From Hoyosella subflava DQS3-9A1 (GTDB lineage Bacteria; Actinomycetota; Actinomycetes; Mycobacteriales; Mycobacteriaceae): a DNA stretch of 64,000 nucleotides. The DNA lies in assembly GCF_000214175.1 (NCBI RefSeq), contig NC_015564.1, positions 1-64,000 of the forward strand, given 5' to 3'. Made by a program: the position numbers and the translations under genes. How positions within the stretch are numbered: position 1 is the first letter of the stretch; each line of letters begins with the position of its first letter. Below the pieces are notes generated by a model that worked only from the letters and a program-made list of their open reading frames with translations, was not told the origin of the DNA and searched no databases. Positions 37,710 to 48,982 of the stretch are shown here, in pieces.

Positions 37710-37963
37710 GGGGCCTCCTTTCTGACGTCTTGCTTTCGCCGCGCTCCAAGCACTCGTGGTGACATGGCGAAAGCGACCAGGTGAGCACGAATTCTCGTGT
37801 GGGCACCAGGTCGCGAAATCTCCTGCCGTTAATGGTAGTGCGGATCGGTCCCGGGAGGGGCTTTCGCAGTCGGGTCTTAGCCGACCCGTGACACGCCGGA
37901 GCGTACCCGTGACCTGCTGTTTATCGTTCCTTGGTGATTCGTGCTACTGTTTCCCGGTCGCTC

Positions 37964-38047
37964 GGGCGAGTGGCGGAATTGGCAGACGCGCTGGCTTCAG
38001 GTGCCAGTGTCCGTAAGGACGTGGGGGTTCAAGTCCCCCCTCGCCCA
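37964..38047 (+). tRNA. tRNA-Leu (anticodon CAG)
   Basis: 84 nt plus an encoded CCA (38048-38050). Acceptor GGGCGAG pairs with CTCGCCC. The anticodon stem CTGGC/GCCAG encloses TTCAGGT with CAG at 37998-38000. A long variable arm (TGTCCGTAAGGACG) confirms class II, and the T arm has GGTTCAAGTCC. It sits in the same place after fhaA in M. tuberculosis. Confidence 0.97.
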
Positions 38048-38050
38048 CCA

Positions 38051-38458
38051 CGCTGGCCGTAGCTGATCTCATCGCTGCGGTCAGCGAAGCACATCTCCCC
38101 GTTCGGGGCGCGTTCATTGTTGTTTCTTGGACCAGGGGATATTCTTATCCCAGTCCGTGGGGCTTGACGGTGTTGACGAGATCACGATTCAGAATAAAAA
38201 CCGCAGGTCATCGCGTTGGTAACGTACCCTAATTTGCCCTGACTGTGGCTCCCTGCCTTATCGTGGAGGCTTGAACTGCGCGCAAAGCGGCGCCAGCTCA
38301 CTGGACAACGTATCGGGACGACGCGGGCATAACCCGTTGCCGTCACTGTACGGGGCACCTTCACCGTAACGCCCTCGTCCGCGAAACTCACGTACTTCAG
38401 TCCAACAGGATCGGAGTGCGCGGAGAATGACCGAACACCCCAGCCGCGAAAGCGACCT
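38051..38458. other. 408-base gap before gltB
   Basis: No gene is supported. It contains the inverted repeat GGGATA-TTCT-TATCCC at 38136-38151, a possible regulator site about 310 nt upstream of gltB. A minus-strand frame over 38182-38391 has no family resemblance. The gap probably holds the gltB promoter and a long leader. Confidence 0.5.
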
Positions 38459-41400
38459 ATGAAGAAGATGCCGGGCCGGTACGGCCTTTACGATCCCGCC
38501 AACGAGCATGACTCGTGTGGTGTGGCTTTCGTCGTCGACATGCACGGTCGGCGAAGCCGCGACATCGTCGACAAGGCGATCACCGCGCTGCTGAACCTCG
38601 AGCACCGTGGCGCCGCAGGTTCAGAACCGAACAGTGGTGACGGTGCGGGCATCCTTATTCAGGTGCCCGACAGGTTCTACCGCGAGGTCGTCGACTTTGC
38701 CCTTCCTGACCCGGGTGCGTACGCGACTGGAATCGGCTTTTTCCCACAAGGCGCTTGGGCGGCCAAGAATGCGCGCAGCGCATTCGAGAAGCTTGCCAAG
38801 TCGGAGGGGCTGAAGGTGCTCGGCTGGCGCGAAGTGCCCGTCGACGCGTCTTCGCTCGGCCGGATGGCACGCGACGCAATGCCGACCTTCTGGCAGCCCT
38901 TCCTCACGGGTTCGAATTCGCCGCTCACCGGGATGGACCTTGAGCGTCGCGTCTATGTGCTCCGCAAACGCGCCGAGCACGAACTCGGCAAAGAGGGCCC
39001 GGGCCAGGATGGCCCCGGTCAGGAGACGGTGTACTTTCCGTCGCTGTCTGGGCGCACCATCGTCTATAAGGGCATGCTGACTACGCCTCAGCTCAAGGAG
39101 CTCTACCTCGACTTGCAGGACGATCGGGTGGAGAGTGCCCTTGGCATCGTCCACTCGCGGTTCTCGACGAACACGTTCCCTTCGTGGCCGCTGGCGCATC
39201 CCTTCCGCCTTGTAGCGCACAACGGTGAAATCAACACTGTTAATGGCAACGAGAACTGGATGCGCGCGCGTGAGGCGCTCATCAAGTCGGACATTTTCGG
39301 TGACGGGGCTCTCGAGAAGATCTTCCCTGTCGTGACGCCCGGTGCGTCCGACACTGCGCGTTTTGACGAGGTGCTGGAATTGCTGCATCTCGGTGGGCGC
39401 TCACTGCCGCATTCCGTCCTCATGATGATTCCGGAGGCTTGGGAGCGTCACGAGTCGATGGATCCCGCACAGCGCGCGTTCTACCGGTACCACGCCTCAC
39501 TGATGGAGGCGTGGGACGGCCCGGCCTCAGTGTGCTTCACCGATGGTGACCTGGTTGGCGCTGTGCTCGACCGTAACGGCCTTCGCCCCTCGCGTATCTG
39601 GGTGACAGATGACGGCCTCGTCGTGATGGCTTCCGAGGTTGGTGTTCTCGACATCGAGCCGTCGCGCGTCGTGCAGCGTTTGCGCCTGCAGCCCGGCCGC
39701 ATGTTCCTCGTTGACACCAAAGAGGGCCGCATCGTCAGCGACGACGAGATCAAAGCGGAACTAGCCGCTGAGCATCCGTACGGCGAATGGCTGGAAAAGG
39801 GGCTGCTTCCGCTTGAGAAGCTGCCCAAGCGCGTCCATGTGCACATGCCGCACAAGCGTGTATTGCTGCGCCAGCGTGTATTCGGATACACGCAGGAAGA
39901 GGTGAACATCCTCATCTCACCGATGGCGCGTACGGGCGCGGAAGCCATCGGCTCTATGGGCACAGATACGCCGATTGCTGTTCTGTCGGCGCGTCCCCGC
40001 TTGATTTACGACTACTTCCAGCAGCTTTTCGCTCAGGTTACGAATCCCCCGCTGGACGCGATCCGCGAAGAGCTTGTAACGAGTCTCTTCGGAACGATTG
40101 GCCCCGAAGGTGACTTGCTGAGCCCGACTGCGCAGTCGTGCCGTCAGATCGTGCTGCCCCAGCCGATTCTGGACAACGACGACCTCGCCCGCCTCATCCA
40201 CGCCAACGATGACGGGCATCTGCCCGAGTTCCGTTCCGTGGTTATTTCGGGACTATTCAAGGTTGCCGAGGGTGGCGAGGGGCTCCGCAAGGCACTCGCC
40301 GAAATGAAGCGACAGGTTTCTGACGCGATCGACGGTGGCGCGCGGGTCATCGTGCTGTCCGACCGGAATTCGAACGAGCATTTCGCTCCGATCCCGGCAC
40401 TGCTGATGACGTCAGCCATCCACCACCACCTGGTGCGTGAGAAGACCCGCACAAAGGTCGGACTGATCGTCGAGACCGGTGATGCGCGCGAGGTCCACCA
40501 CATGGCCGTGCTCCTCGGTTACGGCGCCGCGGCGATCAACCCCTACATGGCGTTCGAGACGATCGAGGATCTGGTCGAGCGCGGTCAGCTCAACGGAATC
40601 TCCTTTGAGCAGGCGGTCGCCAACTACATGAAGGCCGCTGGCAAGGGCGTGCTCAAGGTGATGTCGAAGATGGGCATTTCGACGCTGTCCTCGTACACCG
40701 GTGCGCAGTTGTTCGATTGCATCGGGCTCTCGCAGGAGCTGCTCGACGAGTTCTTCACCGGCACGAGGTGTGCGATCGAGGGTATCGGCCTCGATGTGAT
40801 CGCTAAGAGTGTGACGACTCGCCACCAGCTCGCGTACCTCGAGCGCAAGGAAGAACTGGCGCACCGCGAACTTGAAGTCGGCGGTGAATACCAGTGGCGG
40901 CGTGAGGGCGAATACCACCTGTTCAACCCGGAGACCGTCTTCAAGCTGCAGCACGCCACGCGCTCAGGTCAGTACGAGGTCTTCAAGCAATACACGTCAC
41001 TCGTCGACGACCAGTCGGAGAAGTTGGCATCGCTGCGCGGCTTGTTCAAGTTGCGTGAGGGCATTCGCCCGCCAGTGCCGATCGACGAGGTCGAGTCCGT
41101 CGAGGAGATCGTCAAGCGTTTCTCAACCGGTGCGATGAGCTACGGCTCGATCTCCGCGGAGGCTCACGAGACGCTGGCCATCGCTATGAACCGGATTGGT
41201 GGCCGCTCGAACTCGGGTGAGGGCGGCGAGGACGTCAGCCGATTCACCCCAGATGAGAACGGCGACTGGCGGCGCTCCGCGATCAAACAGGTCGCGTCCG
41301 GGCGATTCGGCGTGACGTCTCACTACCTGACGAACTGCACCGACATCCAGATCAAGATGGCTCAGGGTGCGAAGCCCGGTGAAGGCGGGCAGCTTCCCGG

Positions 41401-43045
41401 ACACAAGGTCTATCCGTGGGTTGCGGAGGTTCGCCATTCCACGCCGGGTGTAGGCCTGATCTCGCCGCCGCCGCACCACGACATCTACTCGATCGAGGAT
41501 CTCGCGCAGCTGATCCACGATCTGAAGAACGCGAACCCCGGTGCTCGCATCCACGTCAAACTCGTTTCTGAGATTGGTGTCGGCACAATCGCCGCAGGTG
41601 TCTCCAAGGCTCACGCGGATGTTGTGCTCATCTCCGGCCACGACGGCGGCACGGGTGCGTCACCGCTGACTTCGCTCAAGCACGCTGGTGCGCCGTGGGA
41701 GCTAGGCCTCGCGGAAACGCAGCAAACGTTGCTGATGAACGGACTGCGTGACCGCATTGTCGTGCAGGTGGACGGCCAGATGAAGACGGGCCGCGACGTC
41801 ATCGTTGCGACCCTGCTCGGTGCAGAAGAGTACGGTTTCGCGACCGCACCCCTCGTTGTGTCTGGCTGCATCATGATGCGTGTCTGCCACCTCGACACCT
41901 GCCCGGTGGGTATTGCAACCCAGAACCCGGCGCTGCGTGAGAAGTTCAACGGCGAACCTGAGTTCGTGGAGAACTTCTTCTACTACATCGCAGAAGAGGT
42001 ACGCGAATACCTGGCTGCCCTCGGCTTCCGCTCAATCGATGAGGCGGTAGGCCAGGTTCAGATGCTCGACTTCACTCCCGCTGTCGATCACTGGAAGGCG
42101 TCAAAGCTCGACTTGAGCCCCATCCTGGTCCAGGCCGATTCGTACTTCGAGGATCAGGCCCTGCGCTGCACGCAAACACAGGATCACGGCCTGGAGAAAG
42201 CACTCGACAACCAGCTGATCGACCAGGCGCGGGAAGCGCTGGAAACCGGCACACCGGTGTCGATCGAATCGAAGATCACGAACGTCAACCGCACGGTCGG
42301 CACCATGCTCGGCCACGAGCTGACCAAGAAGTACGGTGGCGACGGTCTGCCCGATGGCACGATTTCGATCAAACTGACTGGCTCTGCGGGCAACAGCTTC
42401 GGCGCGTTCCTGCCGAAGGGCATCACCCTGGAGCTCTTCGGTGACGCCAACGACTACATCGGTAAAGGCCTTTCAGGCGGCCACATCGTGGTCCGGCCGC
42501 CGCTGAACGCGCCCGACGAGTTCGTCGCGGAGGACAACATCATCGGCGGGAACGTCATCCTTTACGGGGCGACCAAGGGTGAAGTCTTCCTGCGAGGTGT
42601 GGTCGGAGAGCGTTTCTGCGTCCGGAACTCGGGTGCAGTGGCGGTCGTTGAAGGTGTCGGTGACCATGGCTGCGAGTACATGACGGGTGGTAAAGCCGTC
42701 ATTCTCGGTAAGACCGGCCGCAACTTCGGGGCCGGCATGTCCGGTGGCGTCGCCTACGTGTACAACCCAGACAACACCTTCGATGCGAACGTTAACCCCG
42801 AAATGGTTGATGTTGAGGACCTCGAGTCCGACGACGTCCGTGCTCTCTACGACATCGTCGAACGGCACCGGGATCTCACCGGCTCCGCGGTAGCTGAGCG
42901 CATCATGTCGAACTGGTCTCAGGAAGTGAATCACTTCGTCAGAGTGATGCCCCGCGACTACAAGAAGGTTCTGCAGGCAATCGCCACTGCCAAGAGGATG
43001 GGAACAGACGTGAACGAAGCGATCATGGAGGCCGCACGTGGGTGA
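38459..43045 (+). CDS. gltB: Glutamate synthase (NADPH) large subunit
   Basis: Converts glutamine and 2-oxoglutarate to two glutamates. 1528 residues from ATG 38459. The catalytic N-terminal Cys is Cys20 (HDSCGV), exposed after propeptide removal. Order: class II amidotransferase, central domain, FMN-binding synthase barrel ([29 protein letters not shown]), 3Fe-4S Cys cluster [15 protein letters not shown], and the GXGXG beta-helix domain ([14 protein letters not shown]). The 3' end overlaps gltD by 8 nt. Located right after the oriC block, it is expected to be highly expressed early in replication. Confidence 0.98.
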   Translation: MKKMPGRYGLYDPANEHDSCGVAFVVDMHGRRSRDIVDKAITALLNLEHRGAAGSEPNSGDGAGILIQVPDRFYREVVDFALPDPGAYATGIGFFPQGAWAAKNARSAFEKLAKSEGLKVLGWREVPVDASSLGRMARDAMPTFWQPFLTGSNSPLTGMDLERRVYVLRKRAEHELGKEGPGQDGPGQETVYFPSLSGRTIVYKGMLTTPQLKELYLDLQDDRVESALGIVHSRFSTNTFPSWPLAHPFRLVAHNGEINTVNGNENWMRAREALIKSDIFGDGALEKIFPVVTPGASDTARFDEVLELLHLGGRSLPHSVLMMIPEAWERHESMDPAQRAFYRYHASLMEAWDGPASVCFTDGDLVGAVLDRNGLRPSRIWVTDDGLVVMASEVGVLDIEPSRVVQRLRLQPGRMFLVDTKEGRIVSDDEIKAELAAEHPYGEWLEKGLLPLEKLPKRVHVHMPHKRVLLRQRVFGYTQEEVNILISPMARTGAEAIGSMGTDTPIAVLSARPRLIYDYFQQLFAQVTNPPLDAIREELVTSLFGTIGPEGDLLSPTAQSCRQIVLPQPILDNDDLARLIHANDDGHLPEFRSVVISGLFKVAEGGEGLRKALAEMKRQVSDAIDGGARVIVLSDRNSNEHFAPIPALLMTSAIHHHLVREKTRTKVGLIVETGDAREVHHMAVLLGYGAAAINPYMAFETIEDLVERGQLNGISFEQAVANYMKAAGKGVLKVMSKMGISTLSSYTGAQLFDCIGLSQELLDEFFTGTRCAIEGIGLDVIAKSVTTRHQLAYLERKEELAHRELEVGGEYQWRREGEYHLFNPETVFKLQHATRSGQYEVFKQYTSLVDDQSEKLASLRGLFKLREGIRPPVPIDEVESVEEIVKRFSTGAMSYGSISAEAHETLAIAMNRIGGRSNSGEGGEDVSRFTPDENGDWRRSAIKQVASGRFGVTSHYLTNCTDIQIKMAQGAKPGEGGQLPGHKVYPWVAEVRHSTPGVGLISPPPHHDIYSIEDLAQLIHDLKNANPGARIHVKLVSEIGVGTIAAGVSKAHADVVLISGHDGGTGASPLTSLKHAGAPWELGLAETQQTLLMNGLRDRIVVQVDGQMKTGRDVIVATLLGAEEYGFATAPLVVSGCIMMRVCHLDTCPVGIATQNPALREKFNGEPEFVENFFYYIAEEVREYLAALGFRSIDEAVGQVQMLDFTPAVDHWKASKLDLSPILVQADSYFEDQALRCTQTQDHGLEKALDNQLIDQAREALETGTPVSIESKITNVNRTVGTMLGHELTKKYGGDGLPDGTISIKLTGSAGNSFGAFLPKGITLELFGDANDYIGKGLSGGHIVVRPPLNAPDEFVAEDNIIGGNVILYGATKGEVFLRGVVGERFCVRNSGAVAVVEGVGDHGCEYMTGGKAVILGKTGRNFGAGMSGGVAYVYNPDNTFDANVNPEMVDVEDLESDDVRALYDIVERHRDLTGSAVAERIMSNWSQEVNHFVRVMPRDYKKVLQAIATAKRMGTDVNEAIMEAARG

Positions 43046-44486
43046 TCCAAGAGGCTTCCTCAAGCACGGCCGGGAACTCCCCGTCCGGCGTCCAGTTGCG
43101 TTGCGCCTGCTGGACTGGCATGAGGTGTATGAGCCATTCGACCAGACGCTGCTCCAGACACAGGCGGGACGCTGCATGGACTGTGGCATTCCGTTCTGCC
43201 ACGAGGGCTGTCCGCTTGGAAACATCATTCCCGAGTGGAACGACCTTGTGCACAAAAACCGGTGGCGCGAAGCCATCGACCGCCTGCATGCGACGAACAA
43301 CTTCCCGGAGTTCACTGGCCGCTTGTGTCCCGCCCCGTGCGAGGCAGCATGTGTTTTGGGAATCAATGAAGACCCTGTGACGATCAAGCAGGTCGAGGTC
43401 GAGATCATTGATCACGCTTTTGATCAGGGCTGGGTTGAACCCGTGCATCCGACCCGCACGACCGGCAAGTATGTCGCGGTCGTAGGTTCGGGGCCGGCAG
43501 GTCTTGCGGCCGCGCAGCAGTTGACGCGTGCGGGCCATGCCGTCACGGTGTTCGAGCGCGCGGACCGGATCGGTGGCCTGCTGCGGTACGGCATTCCGGA
43601 ATTCAAGATGGAGAAGCGACACATCGACCGTCGCCTCGCTCAGATGGAATCCGAAGGAACGATCTTCCGCACGAGTATCAACGTGGGTGTGGATTTCCCC
43701 GTGTCGCAGCTGACGTCGGACTTCGATGCTGTTGTGCTGGCTGGCGGTGCCACGAAGTGGCGTGACCTCCCGATTCCGGGCAGGGAACTTGAAGGCATTT
43801 ACCAAGCGATGGAGTATCTGCCGTTCTCCAACCGCGTGCAGTTCGGCGATATTGACGAGCCGCCCATCAGTGCCAAGGGTAAGAAAGTCGTCATCATCGG
43901 TGGTGGTGACACGGGTGCTGACTGCCTCGGCACGGCACTACGGCAGGGTGCAGAAGTTGTGCACCAGTTCGAGATCATGCCGCGCCCGCCGGAGGAGCGT
44001 CCCTCGGCCAACCCTTGGCCGACGTACCCAATGGTCTATCGGGTCTCCTCTGCTCACGAAGAAGGCGGCGAGCGAGTCTATTCGGTGAACACCGAAGAGT
44101 TCGTCGGCGAGGAGGGGAAACTCACTGGGGTTCGCGCACACGAAGTCGAGATGGTGGACGGGCGCTTCCAGAAGGTGGAAGGAAGCGATTTCGAACTCGA
44201 GGCAGACCTCGTATTCCTCGCGATGGGTTTCGTCGGCCCCGAGACGGAAGACCTGCTGGACAAGCTGGGCGTCGAGTACACCGACCGGGGCAATGTGTCG
44301 CGTGACTCCAACTGGGGAACCAGTGTCCCGGGCGTTTTCGTCGCCGGTGACATGGGTCGCGGGCAGTCACTGATCGTGTGGGCTATCGCTGAGGGCCGTG
44401 CCTGCGCGTCTGCGGTCGACAGCTACCTGGAAGGCAGTACAGCGCTGCCGGCGCCGGTGAAAACCACCACGATGCCGATCCGCTGA
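43038..44486 (+). CDS. gltD: Glutamate synthase (NADPH) small subunit
   Basis: FAD/NADPH oxidoreductase that feeds electrons to GltB. 482 residues, GTG 43038 with GGAGG 7 nt upstream, overlapping gltB by 8 nt. Two 4Fe-4S cysteine groups ([24 protein letters not shown]) are followed by the FAD Rossmann motif [12 protein letters not shown], the NADPH Rossmann motif GGGDTGADC and a C-terminal FAD-contact [14 protein letters not shown] strong hairpin lies 22 nt after the stop. Confidence 0.98.
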   Translation: MGDPRGFLKHGRELPVRRPVALRLLDWHEVYEPFDQTLLQTQAGRCMDCGIPFCHEGCPLGNIIPEWNDLVHKNRWREAIDRLHATNNFPEFTGRLCPAPCEAACVLGINEDPVTIKQVEVEIIDHAFDQGWVEPVHPTRTTGKYVAVVGSGPAGLAAAQQLTRAGHAVTVFERADRIGGLLRYGIPEFKMEKRHIDRRLAQMESEGTIFRTSINVGVDFPVSQLTSDFDAVVLAGGATKWRDLPIPGRELEGIYQAMEYLPFSNRVQFGDIDEPPISAKGKKVVIIGGGDTGADCLGTALRQGAEVVHQFEIMPRPPEERPSANPWPTYPMVYRVSSAHEEGGERVYSVNTEEFVGEEGKLTGVRAHEVEMVDGRFQKVEGSDFELEADLVFLAMGFVGPETEDLLDKLGVEYTDRGNVSRDSNWGTSVPGVFVAGDMGRGQSLIVWAIAEGRACASAVDSYLEGSTALPAPVKTTTMPIR

Positions 44487-44507
44487 TTGGACGCAATCCG
44501 AGCGACA

Positions 44508-44542
44508 GCGAGCCCCCCAGACTCTGATACTGGGGGGCTCGC
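44508..44542 (+). terminator. Terminator after gltBD
   Basis: GCGAGCCCCCCAG (44508-44520) pairs perfectly with CTGGGGGGCTCGC (44530-44542) around a 9-nt loop. A short CGTTGG follows, with no real T-run. It also sits between two convergent genes, so it can act both ways. Confidence 0.8.
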
Positions 44543-44572
44543 TCGTTGGAATCACCCTTCGACGGGGACACG

Positions 44573-45883
44573 CTAGTTCGCCCTCAGCGCGTCCGTCGTG
44601 ATCTGCTCAACCGACCGTAGGCCGCTCAGCCCCACTGTGAGATCAAACTCAGCTATCAAGTTCCGGATAACGTCTTCGACGCCCCGCTCACCCTCGAGGG
44701 CGAGCCCCCACACGTAGGGCCGGCCAATCAGGACCAGGTCCGCGCCCAAGGCAAGTGCCTTGAAAACATCTGCGCCGGTGCGGATCCCGCTGTCAAACAC
44801 CACAGTGAGTCCCCCCGCTGCTGCCGCAACATCCGGAAGCGCCGCGAGGGAGGCGACTGACCCGTCTACTTGGCGTCCACCATGGTTACTGACGACGATT
44901 CCATCGACACCGAGATCAGCAGCCTGGCGCGCGTCATCTGGGTGCAGAACACCCTTCAGTAGAATCGGCAGCTTCGTCATTTCCCGCAATTTCGCAATGT
45001 CATCCCAGGTCAGCGACGGTCGCGAATAGGTTTCTAAGAAAGTTTCGACGGCTGTACGCGGCTGTGCTGACAGCAGGTTCGGCAGGAACTTGCCGGGATA
45101 GTGGTGCGTCATGTTGATCAGCGTTTTGACCGTGCTGCGCGTGATCTTGACATCTGGCTTACCTACCCGTTCGCTGACGATGCGCTGCTTCACCATTCGC
45201 GCGAAAACTGGATCGCTGGTGTACTGAGCAATCCCCTGGCCCTGGCTGAATGGCAGCGAACCCAGATTCAGGTCGCGAGGCCGCCACCCCAGCATGGTGG
45301 TGTCCAGGGTGACGGTGATGGCGTCCGCCCCGCATTTCTCCGCTCGCTCAACGAAACTCGCAACGAGATCGTCATTGGTGCTCCAATACAGCTGAAACCA
45401 GCGCGGCGCGTCTCCCATCACGTCTGCGGTGTCCTCCATGGGTACGGACGCCTGGTTGGAGAAGATGAACGGAACCCCAGTCGCGGCAGCTGCGCGGGCG
45501 ACCGCAAGATCGGCCTCCTCATGCGCAAGTTCGAGGACCCCGATGGGTGCGAGCGCGAGCGGAGCGGGAAGTCGCCGCCCGAAGATCTCCGTGGAGAGGT
45601 CTCGCTCGGCGACGTTCCGCAGCACGCGCGGCACTATTGACCATGACTCGAAGGCTGCTCGGTTGGCGCGCATCGTCGCTTCGGAACCTGCGCCACCAGC
45701 AAGGTAAGCGCAAGCCTTCTCCGGAAGCGCATCGGCGGCAGCTTTCTCAAGCGTTTGCGGATCGGTGGGGATATTGGGCACGAGGCCGCTGACCCCGTCG
45801 CGATAGATTCGATTCTGGCGTTCCCGGCCGGCTCCATGTGGTGGAAGTGCGTCGTGCGGGCTTGCGGGATCGTGTGCGGTCAC
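44573..45883 (-). CDS. FMN-dependent alpha-hydroxy-acid oxidase, lactate 2-monooxygenase-like
   Basis: 436 residues from GTG 45883 (no clear Shine-Dalgarno). The FMN barrel of the glycolate oxidase / lactate family aligns over nearly its full length with M. smegmatis lactate 2-monooxygenase, judging by memory of conserved blocks: NRIYRDGVSGLVP, GWRPRDLNL, ILLKGVLHPDDARQA, DGIVVSNHGGRQVDG (catalytic His) and FDSGIRTGADV. It oxidises L-2-hydroxy acids. Whether it is a monooxygenase (lactate to acetate + CO2) or an oxidase/dehydrogenase cannot be decided here. Confidence 0.88.
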   Translation of the reverse strand: MTAHDPASPHDALPPHGAGRERQNRIYRDGVSGLVPNIPTDPQTLEKAAADALPEKACAYLAGGAGSEATMRANRAAFESWSIVPRVLRNVAERDLSTEIFGRRLPAPLALAPIGVLELAHEEADLAVARAAAATGVPFIFSNQASVPMEDTADVMGDAPRWFQLYWSTNDDLVASFVERAEKCGADAITVTLDTTMLGWRPRDLNLGSLPFSQGQGIAQYTSDPVFARMVKQRIVSERVGKPDVKITRSTVKTLINMTHHYPGKFLPNLLSAQPRTAVETFLETYSRPSLTWDDIAKLREMTKLPILLKGVLHPDDARQAADLGVDGIVVSNHGGRQVDGSVASLAALPDVAAAAGGLTVVFDSGIRTGADVFKALALGADLVLIGRPYVWGLALEGERGVEDVIRNLIAEFDLTVGLSGLRSVEQITTDALRAN

Positions 45884-45995
45884 AGAGCGAGTCTAAGGTG
45901 TGTGATCTCGTTGGCGTTGTCGCTGTGTGCCGAAACGCCGCTCGTAGTCTAGTGACAAGCGCGGGGCAACACTGTGGGCTCAGGAGGGGTGGGCG

Positions 45996-47336
45996 TCAAG
46001 GTCGGCCCCCGGGGAGAGACGGAACCGGGCCGAGGATGCGCTGAAGGTACTCGCCCGAGAATATCCCGTCAGGATCCACATGAGCCCGCACCCGACCGAA
46101 GGCGTCCCAGCCCGGAACGCTGGCAGCGAAATCACGCGCGGTAAGGCTGTGCCGCTTCCCCCAATGGGGTCTCCCGCCGAGTTCGAGCAGGATGCTCTCC
46201 GCTGCGGCGAAGTAGTCTTCCCAGGGGAGACCCACATACTGATGCACCGCTACATAAGCCACCGGGCCGCCCGAGGCAGGGGAGAGCAGCGCAGTGTCCG
46301 CCGCCGCGAACCGCACTTCAATCGGCGATGCCACGGGTAGTCGTCGTACCTGAATGACCGCGAGGATCCGTTCAATCGCCTCGATTACCCGGGGAATGGG
46401 AATCGCGTACTCCATCTCTGTGTAGCGGACGCGCGCCGCCGGAATCGAGAGTTTGGTGCTGTCGTCGATGCGCTCACCCGAGTTTGCGAGCGCCGCGATG
46501 CCTTGCGAAACCAGGGGAGCAACTTTGGGTTTCGTCGCAGCGATCCGGAGCATTGATCCCAGTGCGGTGGATTCAAGGATGTCACGCTCGAACCAAAGCC
46601 TGAGGGGGTTCTCTCGTTGCGCCGGGGCGTCCGTCCGTGTCGCTTCAAGCAGGAGCGCGCGACGCGTATAGGGGAAGAGGAAGATCTCGGTGTGGTCAGT
46701 TGCCGCGACGCGGTCGAGGAGCTCGGGCATCAGCGAGTCAAGGATTCTTGGTGTTTGTACCCGGTGCAGCCGGAACGCGGGAACGGTTTCTAGCTCCACC
46801 TCAGTAACGAGTCCGAGTGCGCCTAGGCCCAGCACTGCCGCATTGAAGAAATCGCTGTCTTCGCTCGTGCTGGCGGGGGCGGCGGCCTCGCGCACAGTGC
46901 CATCAGCGGTGACGAGACGTACGGACCGGACTTGAGCGGAGAGGCTCGCGGACGTCGTCCCGGTGCCGTGCGTGCCTGTCGCGAGCGAGCCACCAAGCTG
47001 CTGGTCATAGGCACCGCCGCTGTGCCGCAAAGCCAGACCTGCACTCGCCAGCGATTCGGTGAGATCACGAAGCGTGATACCGGCCTGCACCCGTACTCGG
47101 CCAGTTGCGGTATCGATGCCCAGGACACGGTTCATGCGACCAGGGTCGATAAGTGTGCCGGTGGTGGCGCATAGGTCGTTGAACGAATGACCGGCTCCGA
47201 CGGGACGCACGGGAACATTTCCCTGGTCGCGCTTTGCTGTGATGAGGGCCGCGGCCGCGAGTTCCGATTCGGGGTACTCGACTGAGGCAGGCGTGCAGGA
47301 AACCTGACCGCTCCAGTTCTGCCAGGTTCCTGCCAC
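45996..47336 (-). CDS. FAD-linked sugar-lactone oxidoreductase (ALO/GulDH type)
   Basis: 446 residues, GTG 47336 with GGAGGAA 5 nt upstream. The N-terminal FAD-binding domain (VGAGHSFND, GIDTATGRVRVQAGITLRDL, LGGSLATGTHGTG) precedes a C-terminal D-arabinono-1,4-lactone oxidase domain (HWGKRHSL near residue 396, then FSGEYLQRILG). Members oxidise gulono-, galactono- or arabinono-lactones, and in mycobacteria one enzyme makes ascorbate-like products. Physiological substrate unknown. Confidence 0.88.
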   Translation of the reverse strand: MAGTWQNWSGQVSCTPASVEYPESELAAAALITAKRDQGNVPVRPVGAGHSFNDLCATTGTLIDPGRMNRVLGIDTATGRVRVQAGITLRDLTESLASAGLALRHSGGAYDQQLGGSLATGTHGTGTTSASLSAQVRSVRLVTADGTVREAAAPASTSEDSDFFNAAVLGLGALGLVTEVELETVPAFRLHRVQTPRILDSLMPELLDRVAATDHTEIFLFPYTRRALLLEATRTDAPAQRENPLRLWFERDILESTALGSMLRIAATKPKVAPLVSQGIAALANSGERIDDSTKLSIPAARVRYTEMEYAIPIPRVIEAIERILAVIQVRRLPVASPIEVRFAAADTALLSPASGGPVAYVAVHQYVGLPWEDYFAAAESILLELGGRPHWGKRHSLTARDFAASVPGWDAFGRVRAHVDPDGIFSGEYLQRILGPVPSLPGGRP

Positions 47337-47419
47337 CGGGTTCCTCCCTCGCTCGTTCGGGCCCCTAGTTCACGCGCCGCGCAATCTTGCGGGTGGACGC
47401 CATCAGTCTCATTCGATTG

Positions 47420-47902
47420 TCACGCAGGAACGACAACGACGCCATCGTCGTCGCTGTGCAGAATATCCCCAGGCGCGAAGGTGATACCGCCGATCTCGAT
47501 CGGCACATCACGCTCTCCAGCACCAGTCTTAGTTGACTTGCGGGGGTTGGTCCCCAGTGCCTTGACACCGAAGTCGAGCGTGCCGAGTACCGCGGCGTCT
47601 CGCACCGCGCCGTTGATGATTAAACCGGACCAGCCGTTGCTGCGGCCGAGTTCCGCGATGACATCGCCGACCAGCGCTGTGTGGACGCTGCCTTCGCCGT
47701 CGATGACAAGGACACCACCGTTCCCGGGTTCGCCGAGGATTGACTTCAGGAGTGCGTTGTCTTGAAAGCACTTCACGGTGGTGATGCGGCCAGCGAACTC
47801 GCGGCGCCCCCCGAACTGAGTGAATTGTGTATCGCAGCTCTTGATCTCGGGCCCGATCTCGTCGGCGAGGTCAGCGGTAGCAGTGAACTCGACTTCACTC
47901 AC
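47420..47902 (-). CDS. rraA: RraA family protein
   Basis: 160 residues from GTG 47902 ([17 protein letters not shown]); the frame to 47980 lacks a good start. The RraA/HMG-aldolase fold is shown by [38 protein letters not shown] and [12 protein letters not shown]. coli RraA inhibits RNase E; many homologues instead have class II aldolase or decarboxylase activity. M. tuberculosis Rv3853 is 157 residues. Function in this organism is therefore open. Confidence 0.9.
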   Translation of the reverse strand: MSEVEFTATADLADEIGPEIKSCDTQFTQFGGRREFAGRITTVKCFQDNALLKSILGEPGNGGVLVIDGEGSVHTALVGDVIAELGRSNGWSGLIINGAVRDAAVLGTLDFGVKALGTNPRKSTKTGAGERDVPIEIGGITFAPGDILHSDDDGVVVVPA

Positions 47903-47988
47903 GACACTCCATCCTTCTTGCTGTGGTCCGGTGATGTTTACTGACGCCCAAACTAGCTGATGAACGCTGCGAGCGTTCACCGTCGTCT

Positions 47989-48858
47989 TCAGCCTAGTTC
48001 GAAGGTGGTCACGCCGAATATCCGGTCGATGGGCAGCTGTGGATCCTTCCCCCGGTACATACGCGCGGTTTCGAACATCGGCCTCATACCGTGCCGTTGC
48101 GCGAGAGCCATCGCGGCACCGTTCGTTTCGGGGACATCGAGGTAGATGGCAGCTCCGACGTCGGCACGATCGGCGAGCGCCAGCAGCATCGTCTCCGCAT
48201 ATGAGGCGTCTGCCGCGAAGAGGGGCCCGACTTTCCAGCCGTTACGGCAGCGCCGAATTGTGCCCAGCGTGCGCACCCCGCTGTGCGAGCGCAGCACGAG
48301 CGAATGAGCTTCTGGCTGGTGAAGCCACAGCCTGAGGAACTCCGGCCTTGGGACGGGAAAGTGGCGGCAGTCGAAGGCTGTCAGCTCGTCTGCAGGGACG
48401 GTGGCGGCTTCGACGACTGTCTCTGCGCGGAGACCTGACAGTTCTCCCGCATAGCGGATGTTGCGGTGGGCGAGGATAAACCCTGACTTCCGGTAGTTGG
48501 ATTGCTGATCGACTACCCCGTCGAGACCGATGACGGGCACCCTGGCGAGAGCGCGCATGCCGTGTTGCCAGATCTCGAAGCCGAACCCGCATCCCCGGAA
48601 TTCTGGTTTGACGATGTAGAAGCCGATGAAGCCGAAGGATTGAGCATCGCTGGTGTAATTCACTGCGGAAATCGTGGCGACTAGTTCGTCTTCGAGGAAA
48701 CCGCCATAGAAGCCACCGGGATCGGTCAGAGCAAAGATGCGCGCATCACCCAGGCCCGGGTTCCAGCCTTCGGCCGCGGCCCACTCAACCGCAACCGTCA
48801 CTTCAGCGCTCCTGAGTGGGCGGATGTGAAGGCCGTGTGTTCGCGCCACAGCTTCCAA
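47989..48858 (-). CDS. GNAT-family N-acetyltransferase with C-terminal extra domain
   Basis: 289 residues from TTG 48858 (GGAG 5 nt upstream); GTG 48849 is an alternative, and the open frame to 49212 lies antisense to gabD2. The GNAT domain (about 1-130) shows [21 protein letters not shown], then [18 protein letters not shown], which fits the acetyl-CoA-binding loop. The C-terminal domain (about 150-289) includes [21 protein letters not shown] and resembles the second domain of YitH-like two-domain acetyltransferases. Substrate unknown. It diverges from gabD2, sharing a 124-nt promoter region. Confidence 0.82.
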   Translation of the reverse strand: MEAVARTHGLHIRPLRSAEVTVAVEWAAAEGWNPGLGDARIFALTDPGGFYGGFLEDELVATISAVNYTSDAQSFGFIGFYIVKPEFRGCGFGFEIWQHGMRALARVPVIGLDGVVDQQSNYRKSGFILAHRNIRYAGELSGLRAETVVEAATVPADELTAFDCRHFPVPRPEFLRLWLHQPEAHSLVLRSHSGVRTLGTIRRCRNGWKVGPLFAADASYAETMLLALADRADVGAAIYLDVPETNGAAMALAQRHGMRPMFETARMYRGKDPQLPIDRIFGVTTFELG

Positions 48859-48982
48859 ACCTACTCCGCACTGCGGGGTTGTGACGTGGTGATCGTCCGC
48901 TTTCGTGGCCTTCAAGTCTTTTGTGAAACGGGCGAGTAACCTGAAGGCGAATTCCGACCAATCTCCCAGCAAGGAGAGTGAC

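Noticed and set aside
48905-48982. 26-codon N-terminal extension of gabD2
   Set aside because: ATG 48983 has an excellent AAGGAGAG, and the extension reads as leader shared with the divergent GNAT gene.
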